Positions 10,181-22,075 of a stretch of 64,000 bases of DNA are shown one piece after another. Source of the DNA: Eucalyptus grandis (lineage: Eukaryota; Streptophyta; Magnoliopsida; Myrtales; Myrtaceae). Location of the stretch: the NCBI RefSeq assembly GCF_016545825.1, contig NC_052619.1, positions 72,612,115-72,676,114 on the forward strand, in the 5' to 3' direction. The position numbers and the translations under genes were made by a program. Numbering within the stretch: the stretch's first letter is position 1; each line of letters opens with the position of its first letter. The notes beneath the pieces were generated by a model, which ran no database searches, had not been told where the DNA came from, and saw only the letters and a program-made list of their open reading frames with translations.

Positions 10181-10543
10181 ATGTCCGGGCTAGGACCGGG
10201 GCGTTTCCGGTACTCTCGGGGGGCGAGCGTGTTCATGTCGAGGAACCTGGTGCCGCCCGAGCCGTTCGACGCCCTCCACGACGCGCTCAAGCTGAATGGG
10301 GCCGACGTCTTCGTCTGCTGCGATCCGTCCAGGAAGGGGCTCTCCGATTTCCACGTCATCTCCTCCACCGATCACGTGAGTACACATCGCGGTCGGGCGC
10401 CACGGCTGTTTGGGTTCGTTTCGAGGAATCGGGGTGTCTGAGGTTTTTTTTTTTTGGTCTGACGGGGAGTCTGAGGTTGGTTTGTTGTTTTTTTCGCAGG
10501 AGAGGTTCAAGGATCTTCGGGCGAAGGGGTGTAAGCTAGTCGG
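10181..10543 (+). pseudogene. BRCT-domain gene, first two exons (MEI1/TopBP1-like), truncated
   Basis: Exon 1 (10181-10375) reads SRGASVFMSRNLVPPEPFDA, then DALKLNGADVFVCCDPSRKG and DFHVISSTDH, ending at donor CAC|GTGAGT. Exon 2 (10500-10543) follows TTTCGCAG and reads ERFKDLRAKGCKLVG, then GG|GTAAAG. Known family members continue with a GPQC..SCAKE-type third exon. I could not find it before the permease remnant at 10.96 kb. These proteins (tandem BRCT repeats, nuclear DNA-damage and meiosis factors) are about 900 residues or more, so only the N-terminal tenth is here. The two exons are open with clean splice sites, so the truncation may be recent. A start at 10181 fits the family. Confidence 0.7.
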
Positions 10544-10964
10544 GTAAAGTTCTCGTTCTCGTCCTATTCTTTTTATTTTTTATTTTCTGGCTTTCGTTCG
10601 AGGCTGCTAAATGCTGAACCGCGACTTGTAGTTGAGAAATGAGAACGGAGGCATTGGCAACGTAATGGATAAGCAAGTTGAGAGTAGGAGTTCTTCTGGC
10701 TTTGGGGAAAAATGTCCAATTTTGATGGAGGATGTTTCAGCTTCTTGGCAGGTCCGCAGTGTGTGGTTTCGGCAGTTTCGGTTTTTTTTTTTTTCCTGGT
10801 TGGGTATGTTTCTTATGATCAGGTTATGCGTTAAATCACTAGAACATGATGGTCCATATCTACATATTCTGGAAAATCTCCACGAGTCAATGCTTCCCCC
10901 CTTTTCCCCTCTCCTTTCCTCTGTCTCTCTCTCTCTGCAAATTTGGTTTTTAACAATTTGAAGA

Positions 10965-12850
10965 TGATCTTGAACACAAGAACAAGGTTACAAATCTTTT
11001 GATCCAACATGGGGTCAACAATAAAGCAGCAGAGGGCAAGAACCAATTCGTAGAAATGGTCACTGGAGAGAAGCGGTTTAATGAACTGGGCTACAAGCAA
11101 GAGCTCAGAAGAGAGATGGTAACTTCGATTTTTAGCATATTGCCCCTCTTTTTCCACACTTCAATTGTATAAAAAGTTGTTTCTTAAAAAAATATATATA
11201 ATTTTTTTTTAAATATTTTGTGGTGGCAGACTTTATTCAAGACTCTTGCAATATCATTTTCAACGATGACGCTGTTCTCTGGGGTCACTCCTCTGTATAG
11301 ATCAAGCCTTTTGTATGCAGGACCTACAAGCATGGTTTGGGGATGGGTTGTAATTTCGTTCTTCACTTGGTTTGGCGGGATCGCAATGGCTTAAATCTGC
11401 TTTTCTTTCGTAGTTTGTTCCATGCCAGTTGTTCTCCTTTTTATTTTTTGCTATCTTTGTCTGTCAATCTAGTATTATCTTTGAAGTGTTCGGTGATAAC
11501 TTAGGATAGTTTGTTTGTGCATTTAGTACCTTATGACACTTGAGAACTTGTTTGAAAGTCATGCAGGTGGTGTCATTACTCTTAACAAAAAATATTATTT
11601 ATCTGAGCATCATGATATATCTTTTCTATTTTGGGTCTAAAATAGACTCCTCTAGTCATGCCATCTTACATGAATTTTGACCCAAAAAGAAAGAAAGAAA
11701 GAAAGAAAGGATACAGGGAGTTATGCTGGTGTAACTCCAAACTGCAAAGCTTCTTCCTTAGCTGAAATGTTTGGCAAATTTGAACCTTACGGAGATTCTT
11801 TGTTCTTCCGTTTCAAGAGACGATAGTAGAACTGACCCTAAAAAACTAACAAGAACACTTAGAAGGGAAAGTGGTGCATGTAAAACCATTTTGTTGAAAC
11901 TTAGTTGCTGGTCTGTTTTCTGACAGAATTTAAAGGAAGTTGGGAACAAAGTCCTCCAAAGTACTAAATGCTTCATTTTCCTTGATATAAGCTTTACTTA
12001 TGCTATTTGGAGGGTTTCTTTCGAAGAAGGAGTTGATGCTTTTTCATGATCTTCAATGATCTTATCTTAGTGAACTTTTAACATACGATTGGTTCCCTTT
12101 ATTTTTGGGCTGCGCATCTTAACAGCCCCACGTGGGGTCCATTTGTTTTTGCTGTATTATGCTATTTTGTGCATGTCGATACTTTCAGGACTTCGACTAT
12201 CTATATGATCCGATCAATGAGATGGCGGATGTGTTTGTTCCTGCTCAAATACTCTGATGCATTCTTTTTTGACAGGCTTTCCATCACTACCAATGCAGCA
12301 AGAATGGTCGATGTCTATTCCTCTTTTCCTTTGTTACGCTTCACCATCTGAAAAGTTTCAGGCTCTCTTCAGGTATATGTGTTCAAGAGACAAGGGCATC
12401 CCACTTCATCGATATGGTGAAAAGTGCATCCAAAGCACAAAGTCCCATCTAATGTAGTATGGCTCTGCCCAGCCATCTACGTTCTACTTGGAATTCCAAT
12501 ATTAAGAGTGAATGTAACCTTGACTGCCATAACTTCCATATGCATGATAAGATGGGTTGGAGGACACGCGGTCCCGATATTTGTGAGGATGGTCATGGAA
12601 GAGAAGCATTTCAATCCCGGCCATTTTACTTGGGCAATGCAAGTAGAACAATCTGGTTGATAGCGTTTATGTGGATATGTTATATCTACTTAGTGTTTCT
12701 TCTGCTGTTTTTGTGTCCCATTACTTTGGACACATTCAACTATGTACTGGTTGCTTAAGGTGCAGGTTTAGGTATGATAATGCTTTGATGGGTCTTTGAT
12801 GTCCAAAGATGGTTTAAGGGACCTGTTAGGAGCATTGATGCACAAAGCGG
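10965..12850 (+). pseudogene. BAT1: BAT1-like amino-acid permease (APC superfamily), decayed
   Basis: BAT1-type proteins are twelve-TM amino-acid transporters. Exon-like 10965-11118 ends GEKRFNELGYKQELRREM at donor ATG|GTAACT. Exon 11230-11392 (after GGTGGCAG) reads TLFKTLAISFSTMTLFSGVT, then LLYAGPTSMVWGWVVISFFT up to GGIAMA, then TAA where the family has Glu. The middle third is missing. 12189-12258 gives DFDYLYDPINEMADVFVPAQ, then a stop. 12277-12850 gives RLSITTNAARMVDV, SRDKGIPLH, HPKHKVPSNVVWLCP, SICMIRWVGGHAVPIFVRMV and, across shifts, WFKGPVRSIDAQSGN. It is a gene-level duplicate (introns kept) with stops, frameshifts and an internal deletion. An open 10632-10760 segment between it and the BRCT exons is unrecognised. 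Confidence 0.85.
11689..11709 (+). repeat. (GAAA)n microsatellite
   Basis: About five perfect AAAG repeats inside the degenerate middle of the permease remnant. Confidence 0.9.
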
Positions 12851-13426
12851 AAATTAATGATCCGATGCTCTTGTATCCTATGTTTCACTATGGTTGCCCC
12901 TAGAATAATTCGAAAAAAATTCTATTGTGTTCTGCCCTAGGCAATGTCATGAGCATTTGTACTTTATATCTTCTTAGTGCAAAACATAACCACTTAGTTA
13001 ACATTCAAAAAGAGCATGAAAGCTTGAATTTGTTCATAGCGCAGAATTGCATTTCCTGTCTTCACATCACTCAATAGTCCGTCACATATCTTAAGTCAAT
13101 CGGTGAGAAAGTTTTGAAAGTTGATGTAACTGCAAAATATCATTCCTGGTGCATCATATTAAGTTTTATCATCAGCATATTAATCCATACATAAAAGATT
13201 TTTGTTTGCCAGGGCTCAACATACTTATAACCTACCTCAGTCCCCGGCACCATAGGGAATCTTGCTCTATTGCAATATTACACTAGAATGACGAATTAAT
13301 CCCCAGTGGAGTGGCGTACGATAAAGAAACATATACGGGAGCCAATTCTCCATGGCCGCAGAAGCCAAGCTTCTAGATATGAAGGGGACAACCCCTTATC
13401 AGCCTAGGCAGGAGCTCGATGCCACG
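12851..13426. other. No gene seen between the BAT1 remnant and PAD4
   Basis: AT-rich, no coding homology on either strand. It is the shared 3' flank of the plus-strand permease remnant and minus-strand PAD4, so it should hold the PAD4 polyadenylation site. Confidence 0.4.
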
Positions 13427-16400
13427 TCAATTGATGCTCTTAAAGGGAAAAATATGTGATTTCATTGCTCTCCATTCTTTTAACCATAAACTAAAGCTCG
13501 AATTCTTAGCCACTACATCAGTGGACACCTCTTTATCGTCAACCAGTTTCATTGCATATGTTTCAAACTCATCTAGTCTGTCTCGAAGGAAAGTTGGGTT
13601 GTTTGGGTCGCTTTGCCTCCTAAATTTGTCCAGCCACTCCTTTGCTTCTTCCACCCTTGCCCAAAAGCAAGTGTCCTGGGTCGAGCTTGCATACCTTATT
13701 CTCCTATTGCCCAGTTTCTTGGTCACAACTCTCTCGGTCCACCAGTGATCGAAAATTTTATATCTCCTCTCTCTTCCATTGCTTATGTAGTGGCCTTTCC
13801 TAAGGTGCATCCCAGACCGATAATACTCCGCAATTTCCAATGGCTCCACAAGAAGCTTATATAACTGCGACTCGCTTACCCATTCTGACCTTTTGTGCAA
13901 ATCGTGTGGGAGCTCTTTCTTGTCCAACATGCATATGACCTCATCCCAAAAGACTGCAAGCTTGAACCGGTTCATGTTTACATGGGACTCTCTCTTTGAG
14001 GCTCCCCTCTGCTTGAAAGAATCATAGTATCCTCTTTGCTCATTGGACTTGTCACAACAGGCTTTATACCACTCTATCTCCATCCTATAAGGAGTGATTT
14101 TGGATAGCCTAATGGCTAAATTGGCAGCATTTATGTTTGGGTGGCGCCTCATTTGCCTCGCCATTGTCAAGTAATCTTTTGCCAGTGCAATGACTGCCTA
14201 CAAAGTAGAGGATCAAAAAACTTTTAAACTCAGTGGAATTGCACCCAATAATAAAAAGCCTAGATTGATACAATTACAAATTGTGATCACTCGATGATTT
14301 AAGGTGCCGTGTTCCTACCTGTTGAGATGTCCCCAAGGAGTTCAAAGCCATTGAAAGACTTGCTTCATAGCTTGTTTCAGAGAGATCTCCTTCCATGAAG
14401 CTTCTGATTAAAGATTGATGAGTAAGTCTCTCAACATACCACCCATACTTAAGGTGCTCCTCAATGACACAACTTGGAGAGCCTATCCTTAGCATCAAAT
14501 GCATCATCTTGTTGACAGATGCAGCATTGTCCAAACAAATCATGCCCTTGTTTGAACAGAACAAGTAATTCCCTAAGGGCCAAAATGACCTCCCTCCCAA
14601 GCCTTCTCCCTTGTTGGCCAAGCGCTCCATGTCAGCCATAGCGAAGGAAAATAACCAGGCTTTGTCTTCTTCAATTAATTGGAGGTTAGAGAAATTCAAA
14701 GAGTTTGGTGACATCATAGATGTGTACCAGAATCTTATGAGGGCCTGCCATTGGGGAGTTAGAACAAGTGATTGGTTGAGAGATAACATTGGCATTATAT
14801 CATGTGTCAACACGATGTTGTAGAAGCTACCACCCCATCTTTCGCGGATGATGACTTGGGAAAGTGACTTATTGCCGAGGAAAGGAGAGCCGAAACCAAT
14901 GCATAAGATCGAGATGAGTGGGAAGATGGATTTGAGCCGGAAGAGTAGCCAAAGAGTTGTGAGGAATGCGACTGATCCTCCTATGGAATGGCCTGTGATC
15001 ACTATTGACTTGGTTTCAGCCAGCAAGCTACGAATCTGCATCCATATATAAGATTTCCTAAGATGTAGTTAAATGCTTCTTGAAAAAATCTTGATTACAA
15101 CTCTTCAAAAGCTTCAATGAAAAATTAAATTTGACCAGATCATGTTAGATTAGAAGAGTTATGGGAACTGATTAGATAGAAAATCATTGGTCATACTGCA
15201 ATTGCTAGATTTGTGGAACTATTTATTATGCTATTAAAACAACACTAACATGTTCAACAAAATATGTTAAGTATGCAAATATGTTTTAACACACGTATAG
15301 AGTGTTATTTTATGTATGGCTCTTGCATTTGAATAATCTTATGAGAAGAGTACCATTCATGACCAGAAGATCTGTCGCATGAACGGTTCGGTTTGACATT
15401 ACTCCAAACCAAAATCATCGGATTCACAATAATTCAAAATTTGGTCCTAGAGGTTATCATGGACTAAACGGGCCGTGAGACCCGCTGCCCAAGGTTGATC
15501 AACATTGACAGGCCCGAAGGACAATATCGCGGGCCTGAGCTTGGCCAGCTCACTTCGGACAGCCCATGCCTTAATAAAATTAAATATTTTAATCGTGGGA
15601 AAGAAAGAAAGTTTACAAATGAAAAGTTGCTATCATGAATATAATAAAGAAAAGTTGCAATTGGCCTGGCTTTGAACATCAGGGCGTGTGGCGTGTGGCT
15701 TGCTAAATCGAACCAAAGTGCATGGATAATTTATTTGTGTCATTTTATCTTCTTTTTATTGATGATTAAACTAACATTAGGTGAGCACAAAACTTCAAGC
15801 CTATGAAAAAGCCTAGAGAGCATTATTGATTAGTTAAGGGTATCGGTCATGATTTTTCCTGAAATAATCATTCCAATATTCAATTTTACTACTTTTAAGT
15901 TAAATTACTATATGAGAATGGCGATTGGTAACTTGACATTTATACATACCTATAAGAAAATTACAATTATCGAGAATAATTACATAGCAAATTTGAGCTA
16001 TTTTACTATGCTATTTTTTAATCACTAAGGCTCCATTTTTTTGAGGGGTAATAATTTTAAAGAAAAAGTTTTTTTTGGATTTTTTGACACTCTTTAACGG
16101 AAAATGAATTAGCCAAGGAAAATGTTTTCTGTTATTGGAAAAAAAACACCTTCAAAAATAAAGAAAATGTTTTCCACTTTTCAAAAAGTGAAAAACATTT
16201 TTCATAACTTTTTCCATTTCACTTTCTTTCGCCAAACAATATTTCTTTTATTTTTATGTTTTCTTTTTCTTTCTTTTCTTCTTCTTCTTCTTCTTCTTTT
16301 ATTTGTATGTTTTCTTTTTCTTTCGCCAAACAATATTTCTTTTAGCCGGTTGTCGGCTATGGTGACGGTTGACAACCGGCCTTTGGCGAGCTCCAACCTT

Positions 16401-17306
16401 GCCTGATCTGGCAAAACCGAGCTTGCTTGAGGCTGGCAAGCTCGGATTTTGCTAGATTTGGTGAGTTGGGCGGGACTTAGACATTGCTCGATTAGGTAAG
16501 ACGAAGCCTTGTCGGCCTAGGGTGAGGCCAAAGCTTGCCAATGATTGGCTAAGGCGAAGGAAGAAGAAGAAAAAGAAAGAAAAGAAAAAAAGAAAGAAAA
16601 AATAAAACGCAAAAAGGAAGATGAAGGAAAAAAAGAAAAAAAAAAGAAAAGGAAAGGAAAAAATTAAAAATTGAAAGATTAACCATAAGTATAATAAACC
16701 TTACAAAAGCTTTAGATAATTCAATAAATTTATGATGAGAGCTGTAAGCGATGTAAAATTTAACTTTATAGAAGAGTCAATAGAGCAGATGGGCAATAGA
16801 AGTTGCCAACCTCGTCTTGAAAAGAGCGCGTCTGGTGACGAAGGAAGAGTTGAAGCACTCCGGAGTGGACCATGACCGGCTCCTCGCTATCGAAATGGTA
16901 TTTCAACTGCGCGAACAGGCCGTGGCCGGCCGCATCCAGCGACACCAGCATGCCGTCGTTCGGATCCCAACCGAGCACCGGCAGCTCTTGGACGCCTGAG
17001 AATGCCACGTACCCCACGCCCCCGACTTGCTCCACCACAAAGCCACCACACCCCCTTGCGTTCGCAGTGCTGCACAGCCTCCACGCCTCCTTCAGCAGCG
17101 GCGTCGAGGCCAGGAAAGTCCCCAACATCTCGCTCGTCTCAAACCTTTCCAAGACGACGAAGAAAGAGGAAAAGAAAATAAGGAAAAAAAAAAAAACAAA
17201 AATGTTAAAGGAAGAAACGGAGTAGCAGCTGGAAACATGGAAACTCCCGAAATCAAGGTGAGCAGGAGAAGGGAGTAGGCTGTTACGATGAAGCTTCGGT
17301 GTCCAT
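13427..17306 (-). CDS. PAD4: PAD4, lipase-like EDS1-family immune regulator (four coding exons, intact)
   Basis: PAD4 pairs with EDS1 to drive plant basal and TIR-NLR immunity. Exons: 17287-17306, 16811-17144, 14319-15035, 13427-14197; phases agree and give 613 codons with no stop. The 20-nt first exon encodes MDTEASS (the seventh codon is completed across the splice) and joins FETSEML. The lipase-like domain has GHSIGG (Ser about 135), THDIMP (Asp about 197) and EEH (His about 312), so the serine-hydrolase triad positions are kept. Family landmarks are WPLGNYLFCSNKG and CLDNAASV. Exon 4 gives the helical EP domain: IEWYKACCDKSNEQRGYYDS, then FKQRGASKR, VNMNRFKLAVFWD, LYKLLVEPLEIAEYYRSG, RYASSTQDTCFWARVEEAKE. 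It is slightly longer than the roughly 540-residue Arabidopsis protein. The donor after exon 2 (GAG|GTTGGC) is weak. Intron 2 (1.8 kb) hosts a foldback element. It is the only full-length gene here. Confidence 0.92.
16027..16670. mobile_element. Foldback/MITE-like element in PAD4 intron 2
   Basis: It has a pyrimidine-rich arm (16200-16330, TTCTTCTTC type), a GC-rich core of alternating GAGCTC/CTTGCC-type words (16335-16550), and a purine-rich arm (16555-16660, GAAGAAGAAAAAG). The arms are complementary, so a transcript could fold into a long hairpin. The left end resembles the GGCTCC...terminus of similar plant MITEs; the right end is not resolved. It has no coding capacity. Similar blocks lie at 19.9, 27.8 and 58.8 kb. 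Confidence 0.6.
17287..17306 (-). other. PAD4: PAD4 first coding exon (20 nt)
   Basis: ATG at 17304-17306 reads MDTEAS plus two bases of the next codon, then donor GTAACA. The acceptor is TTGGAAAG before 17144. Joining gives Ser-Phe-Glu-Thr-Ser-Glu, the family's FETSE start. Without this exon the 16811-17144 exon has no in-frame ATG (a TAA precedes it upstream), which is why the start was placed here. Expect gene finders to miss it. Confidence 0.85.
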
Positions 17307-17639
17307 GGTTTCCTCTTTTGCCGGTGGAGTGGGAAGTGAAATGGAATATCAACCTTGGGTTTTTATCGTCTGAAGGATGGCGGCCTTGTTAAGTTGGTCA
17401 AGTCCTGGGAGTGGGGTGCTGAGTCGGAGACGCGCCAGGACTGTTGGCCAGGCCTGCGAGTCGGATCTTCCTGAAGAAGGGACTTCGATGTCCAGAGACA
17501 AGGAATGGAACTCGCAGACAAAAGACGGGAGAGAGATAATGGAGAACGCGAAGTGGGTTGTCGTCCAGTATAGACCGAAGGAGAATGTGTCCCCTAAGAA
17601 AAGCGGGGGGAGAGGAAGGACAAGCTGATCTTTTGAAAA

Positions 17640-18046
17640 TCATTCACATTGTTGGAAAGAAGAACGTACTTACCAACTTTTTGTTAAGATCAAAAGTATC
17701 AACAGAAATCAACATGTATATCATGAGGCATGCTTTCCATGCTTTTCACCACAATGAAAAGTATAAGATTGAGAGAATACGAGTTTGGCCAAGCTAGCAA
17801 TACCCCAGGAGATTGTTGAACAAATTCAGAATGATAGCCTTACTGAAAATCTGGAAAACCTTATGTGACAATGCTACACAGATCTATTCAGACTCCATGG
17901 TTCTATTCTTTATCCTTTTGGATTGAATTCCAGCTATCTGTTCATACACCATCTAATCTGGAAGGAAGATGACTTCCTTGATCAACTCCGATGGTTATTA
18001 TGGTACTTAACCAATAAGTACTTAATAGTTATTGAAATTCCCACTA

Positions 18047-18105
<59 letters not shown>

Positions 18106-19000
18106 GTAAAAGATATTCCCACTAGGATATTTGCACTTGAACGAAACACTGAAAAGGAAAGTGACAGAAACCTCTTAACTTTCCTCAATTGGTTTTATCA
18201 TTCCACTCACTGGAAGCATCTTCTACAGCAAGAACTGAGAACTATCCGACCAGACCCAGAAATCTACGCTGTTCTATTCTTCAGATGACTATGGGCTTTT
18301 GTAAAAAATAATGGCAGCATCACTAATGCCTTACAAATTATAGGACCTGCATCCTATAAACCTCAGCCGCACCTTAAGGAAGCTCGGATTTATAAATCTT
18401 TTCCAGAATCAGTTGGTAGTTGTGAACACTAGTACTGAGAACTTCAAAGAGTTTTGTGCCAATAGAATAAAACAATTCCTGAAAATGTATGGAATTATAA
18501 TGTATAAACTACATGAGATCATTATAACGTTACACCAAAAGCCAAAAAAACACTCGAAGAATTCAAACATGCTACAAGAACAACTTCATCATCACATGAG
18601 CAAGAATTAATAGATATAGATGATCAATTAGGGATTCTCTTTCTCAAGACCCCTATGATCAATGACCCTTGTCCTTATCTCTAGGAATGGACACATTTTC
18701 ACTATGCTCAACTATCTAATTGGCATCAGCCAAACATGCCTAACAACACTACAGGATCTTCTAGGAATCGTGAAGAAGTATTTTCATCAAACGAGGCAAA
18801 CGGGTGGAATACTCGAACTCTCTCTGAAAATCTACTTGTAGGACTTGAGCAAAAATATGAATAACATCTTTTGGCAGAGATGTATAGTTCTGATGACTTA
18901 GATTATGACTACAATGCCTATGATGGAAGAGATCGCTAACTGTAGCAAATCACTGTAGCAGTAGGCTAGGGAAATCACGTTTTATTATCACTGTTCATAT
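17640..19000 (+). mobile_element. Endogenous caulimovirid fragment (3' part only)
   Basis: Co-linear with 25480-26830 of the larger copy. It starts at the end of the RNase H region (GKKNVLTNFLLRSK), then TEINMYIMRHAF, DDFLDQLRWLLWYLTNKYL, and ends with DYDYNAYDGRD and the shared GTAGGCTAGGGAAATCAC. Stops and shifts are frequent, so no protein can be made. It lies opposite to PAD4 and between two copies of the PAD4 first exon. It stops before the promoter-like part present in the larger copy. Confidence 0.85.
18049..18102. repeat. (AT)n microsatellite
   Basis: About 26 perfect AT units inside the caulimovirid fragment. The flanks CCCACTAGGATAT on the left and on the right (18118-18130) match, so the run sits in a short local duplication absent from the larger copy. 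Confidence 0.95.
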
Positions 19001-19061
19001 TGTCAAGAGGAAGAAGATAAAGTTAAGGAGGAAGGGAGGAGGAGAAGGGAGGATTCGTTAC

Positions 19062-19081
19062 GATGTGGCTTCGGTGTCCAT
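19062..19081 (-). pseudogene. PAD4: Second copy of the PAD4 first coding exon
   Basis: ATG at 19079-19081 reads MDTEATS with a donor GTAACG, against MDTEASS/GTAACA in the working exon. Similarity extends on both sides (TTCGTTACGATG...CTTCGGTGTCCAT; GAATATCAAC(C/T)TTG about 40 bp upstream). Between the two copies lies the 17640-19000 viral fragment. Either this is the original exon 1 with its promoter and 17287-17306 is the duplicate, or the reverse. It could also act as an alternative first exon, since its phase is the same. Confidence 0.7.
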
Positions 19082-19329
19082 GACGATAAAGATCGATCCA
19101 GGCAAGGCGGAATCAATATCGAATATCAACTTTGCTTTGCTTTGCACTGGAATGATCCCGATCCCAGCACATGGGTCGGGGGCATTTATACTCCCACGTG
19201 GTCAAATTGCAATACTACCCTTCCCTTCATTAGCTGCAAAACTGTCATGCCAATTGATGTACTCGCGTTTTGGGCCAGTTAATGGATCGAGCACTATCGA
19301 AAGGAATGAACTTTAATTAATTTGCTCCC

Positions 19330-19859
19330 TACTCGAAACCGAGATAAAGTATTTTGTAATATGGTTTTTCAAATGCTTCTGGGAGGATTTTGGGTCAGGT
19401 TCTTTATCTATGAAAGCCACGACTTGAATTTTTTATTATTATTATTTATAATGCGGAACTATAACACCATGTGATATGCGATTTATGTGCGCTCGAAAGG
19501 CTTAGATAATAGCAGCATCTAGGTTTGAATTTTGAGTTAGTATTACAAAAATCTGAAACTGATACACTGGTGACAAACGGAAAATAAAACCCTAAATTAG
19601 TACACTTGACATTTGTCACGTGTCATCCAACTCTGCAATCTGATAGTAAAATTTAACTAAAATTAACGGAAGATGGTAAAGTAGATTAGTTTAGTTTGAT
19701 TAGTAGAAAATGAGTCTTAAAATCATATATTACCCATTTAAAATATAAGTGGGTCATATATGAGTCACTTATATCTTGAAAAGAGTACTTGAATGGGTTT
19801 AAAAATGAAAAGCCTAGAATAAATGGGTTTTAAATGAGTTGGACTTACAACCCATTTTC
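19330..19859. other. No gene seen; AT-rich repeat DNA
   Basis: No coding homology. 19550-19640 has wording typical of small plant MITEs. 19720-19860 and 20590-20740 share AAATGGGTCATA/ACCCATTT-type words in opposite arrangement, suggesting one old element whose middle was filled by the foldback block. Confidence 0.35.
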
Positions 19860-20480
19860 AATCGAAGGCTCACACTTTCTCTTTTCCTATTTAGCCTTAT
19901 AGAAATCTTTTTATTTATAAAAATCAAAATTATAATTATTTTTTATATTTCCTTTTTCTTTTCTTTTTTCTTTCCCTTTTTGTCTTCTCTTCTTCTATCT
20001 TCCTTAGTTGGTGGCTAGCATAGTAACAATTGACGATTGGTCGAGTGACGCTCAAGCTCGTCGGCATCGGGTGAGCTTGAGCTCACTATCGTTTGGTAAC
20101 CTAGCGAGACTCAAGCTCGTTGGCGTTGGGTGAGCCTCGAGCTCTCCTATGGCTGGTCGCCGGCCGTCGGCCGTCGTTGTGGCTACTGACCAGCCGAAGA
20201 ACAAGAAAAAGAAAAAAAGAAAAAAGAAAAATTATATTTTAAAAAATAAAAATTATATTTTAAAAATTTAAAATAATTATAAATTCGATTTTTAAAAAAA
20301 ATTAAAATTAAAATATTAAAAGGAGTTATGAAGGAAAATTTAATCATTTTTCATATCGAATGACGAAAAATATTTTCTAATTTATTTTCAGATTTTAGGC
20401 AAAAACCAAAAAATATTATAATTTTCTTGAAAAAAAAAAAATACTTTTTGGAAAATATTTTCTAAAAAACAAACGGAGGC
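19860..20480. mobile_element. Foldback/MITE-like element (second copy)
   Basis: Pyrimidine arm 19930-20000, GC-rich core 20020-20190 with repeated GAGCTTGAGCTC and GCCGGCCGTCGGCCGTCG words, purine arm 20195-20240, then AT-rich tail ending AACAAACGGAGGC. Layout matches the block at 16.0-16.7 kb. No ORF. Ends are approximate. Confidence 0.6.
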
Positions 20481-21153
20481 TTGTATTTAAAAAGAATTAT
20501 AAAAATTTTCAAATAGATTTGTATTTGCATGAAAGTGTTTTAGTAATACCATTTAAAAAAAATCATAAAAAATAAGTTTTTTTAGGTTTAGTTAAATAAA
20601 TCGGATATGGGGTTGGAAATGGGTGGAGTTGGGTATGGCTCAAGAATTCTGCACTAGGATAAATGGGTCATAGATGGGTTAAGTGGATCGATTTAGATCA
20701 AACTATTTATGACTTGATCCAAACCCGCCTCGACCTATCCATTTGTGTTGACGCCAAAAGTTGGTCTATTAGGCCTAGATCTAAAAGAAGTTCATTAGGC
20801 CAATTATGAAATAGGGCTGCCAATTATTAGATATACTAAAGCTTTGGAATTAGTAACTGCTCAGGAGTGAGAAGATAAGAATGGAGACAGTTCCGAAGAT
20901 CTGTACCAACGATAAATATGGAGTGACGCAACGATTGACGCGGTACCAAAGTCTGTGGAAGTAATTTTAAATTCAAAAAGCTAATAACTATCAAGGAGCG
21001 GTTGTTCTTATATTAGCCTCTACATAGCCGAAGGAATGGAGTTGTAAGGATCTTTTGATAAATCCACAAACATAAGAATAATTGTATTTTGGCTCTCTTT
21101 TTCGTTTATTGCACATTTACCTTTTATTGCACGTTTATCTCCTATTTATCCTT
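20481..21153. other. No gene seen
   Basis: AT-rich spacer without coding homology. 21080-21150 and 21857-21880 share TTTATTGCA-type words, so the MITE between them probably split one older sequence. Confidence 0.35.
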
Positions 21154-21856
21154 TAGGCTGCATTTGGCAGTCAGGATAAAATTCGGGATAGGATGTGATT
21201 TATCCTATCCTACATTTGGTGTTCGTTTAGGACAGGATAAAGTTGGATATAATGGGAATATAGACACGATAAAATTATCCCATGGAGAATGTATGATAAA
21301 GGTAGATAGAATTTCTAATGTCTATAATAGGAAATTTATTTTTCTTGAATAGCAAACTTATTAAATTAATGAAATTGAAATTATATTTCAATATAAATAA
21401 TATTTGAATTATAATTTAAGAAATTAAAAATAAAAAAAATAGAAATTTATTTTTGAACATTCAATCTATAAATTATATATTTATATTTATTATATATTTT
21501 AGGTATTTTTGTATTTTAGGTATGTTAATACACTTTACTATTTGATAAAATTTTATTAAAGAATGATGAAAGGGGAAAAAAGAAATAATATAAAAAATAA
21601 TATAAAAAAAGAGAAAAATAAAATAAGGAATAGTGTTACGAGAGATTTTCACCATCTCCGTTTATAAACATTTATGTTCATTTATAATAATATGCCATTT
21701 ATATAAAAAAATGTATATGCTATGATATAAATGTATTTGATTTTAATACCGCGATTCATCAAACAATGGACATGATATAAAAAAATCCCAGGATTTCATT
21801 TCTTATCCTATCCAGTCCTATCTCAATTAGAAATTTGGACGATCAAATGTAGCTTA
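21154..21856. mobile_element. MITE-like element with imperfect terminal inverted repeats
   Basis: The left end AGGCTGCATTTGGCAGTC pairs with the reverse complement of the right end, AAGCTACATTTGATCGTC (13 of 18 positions). Subterminal GGATAGGAT/ATCCTATCC words are also mirrored. The core is extremely AT-rich with no ORF. A partial relative lies near 61175. A clean target-site duplication was not found. Confidence 0.65.
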
Positions 21857-22075
21857 GTTTATTGCAAGTAGGGTAAAAATTTTCACTTCCTTTCTAAACT
21901 ACATAGGACCCTATCCCAATAACAAAAAGCAAAAGACTAGTCGCTTCGGTAAAAGATATTTGTAAGGGAACATTCTCCCGACAAACGGTTTGACATGTCT
22001 AGTTAGCAGCCTTTGGTATTAAGCCTTGAATTTTCATGTGCTAGCACCAATACTATATAAAATCTTGGAAAAATT

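Noticed and set aside
13419..13864. Plus-strand ORFs of 83-109 codons
   Set aside because: Antisense to PAD4 exon 4, which has clear homology.
14274..15041. PAD4 exon 3 read as an active lipase gene on its own
   Set aside because: It joins in phase with exons 2 and 4 to make PAD4. The EP domain and family motifs identify the EDS1 family, which signals rather than degrades lipids.
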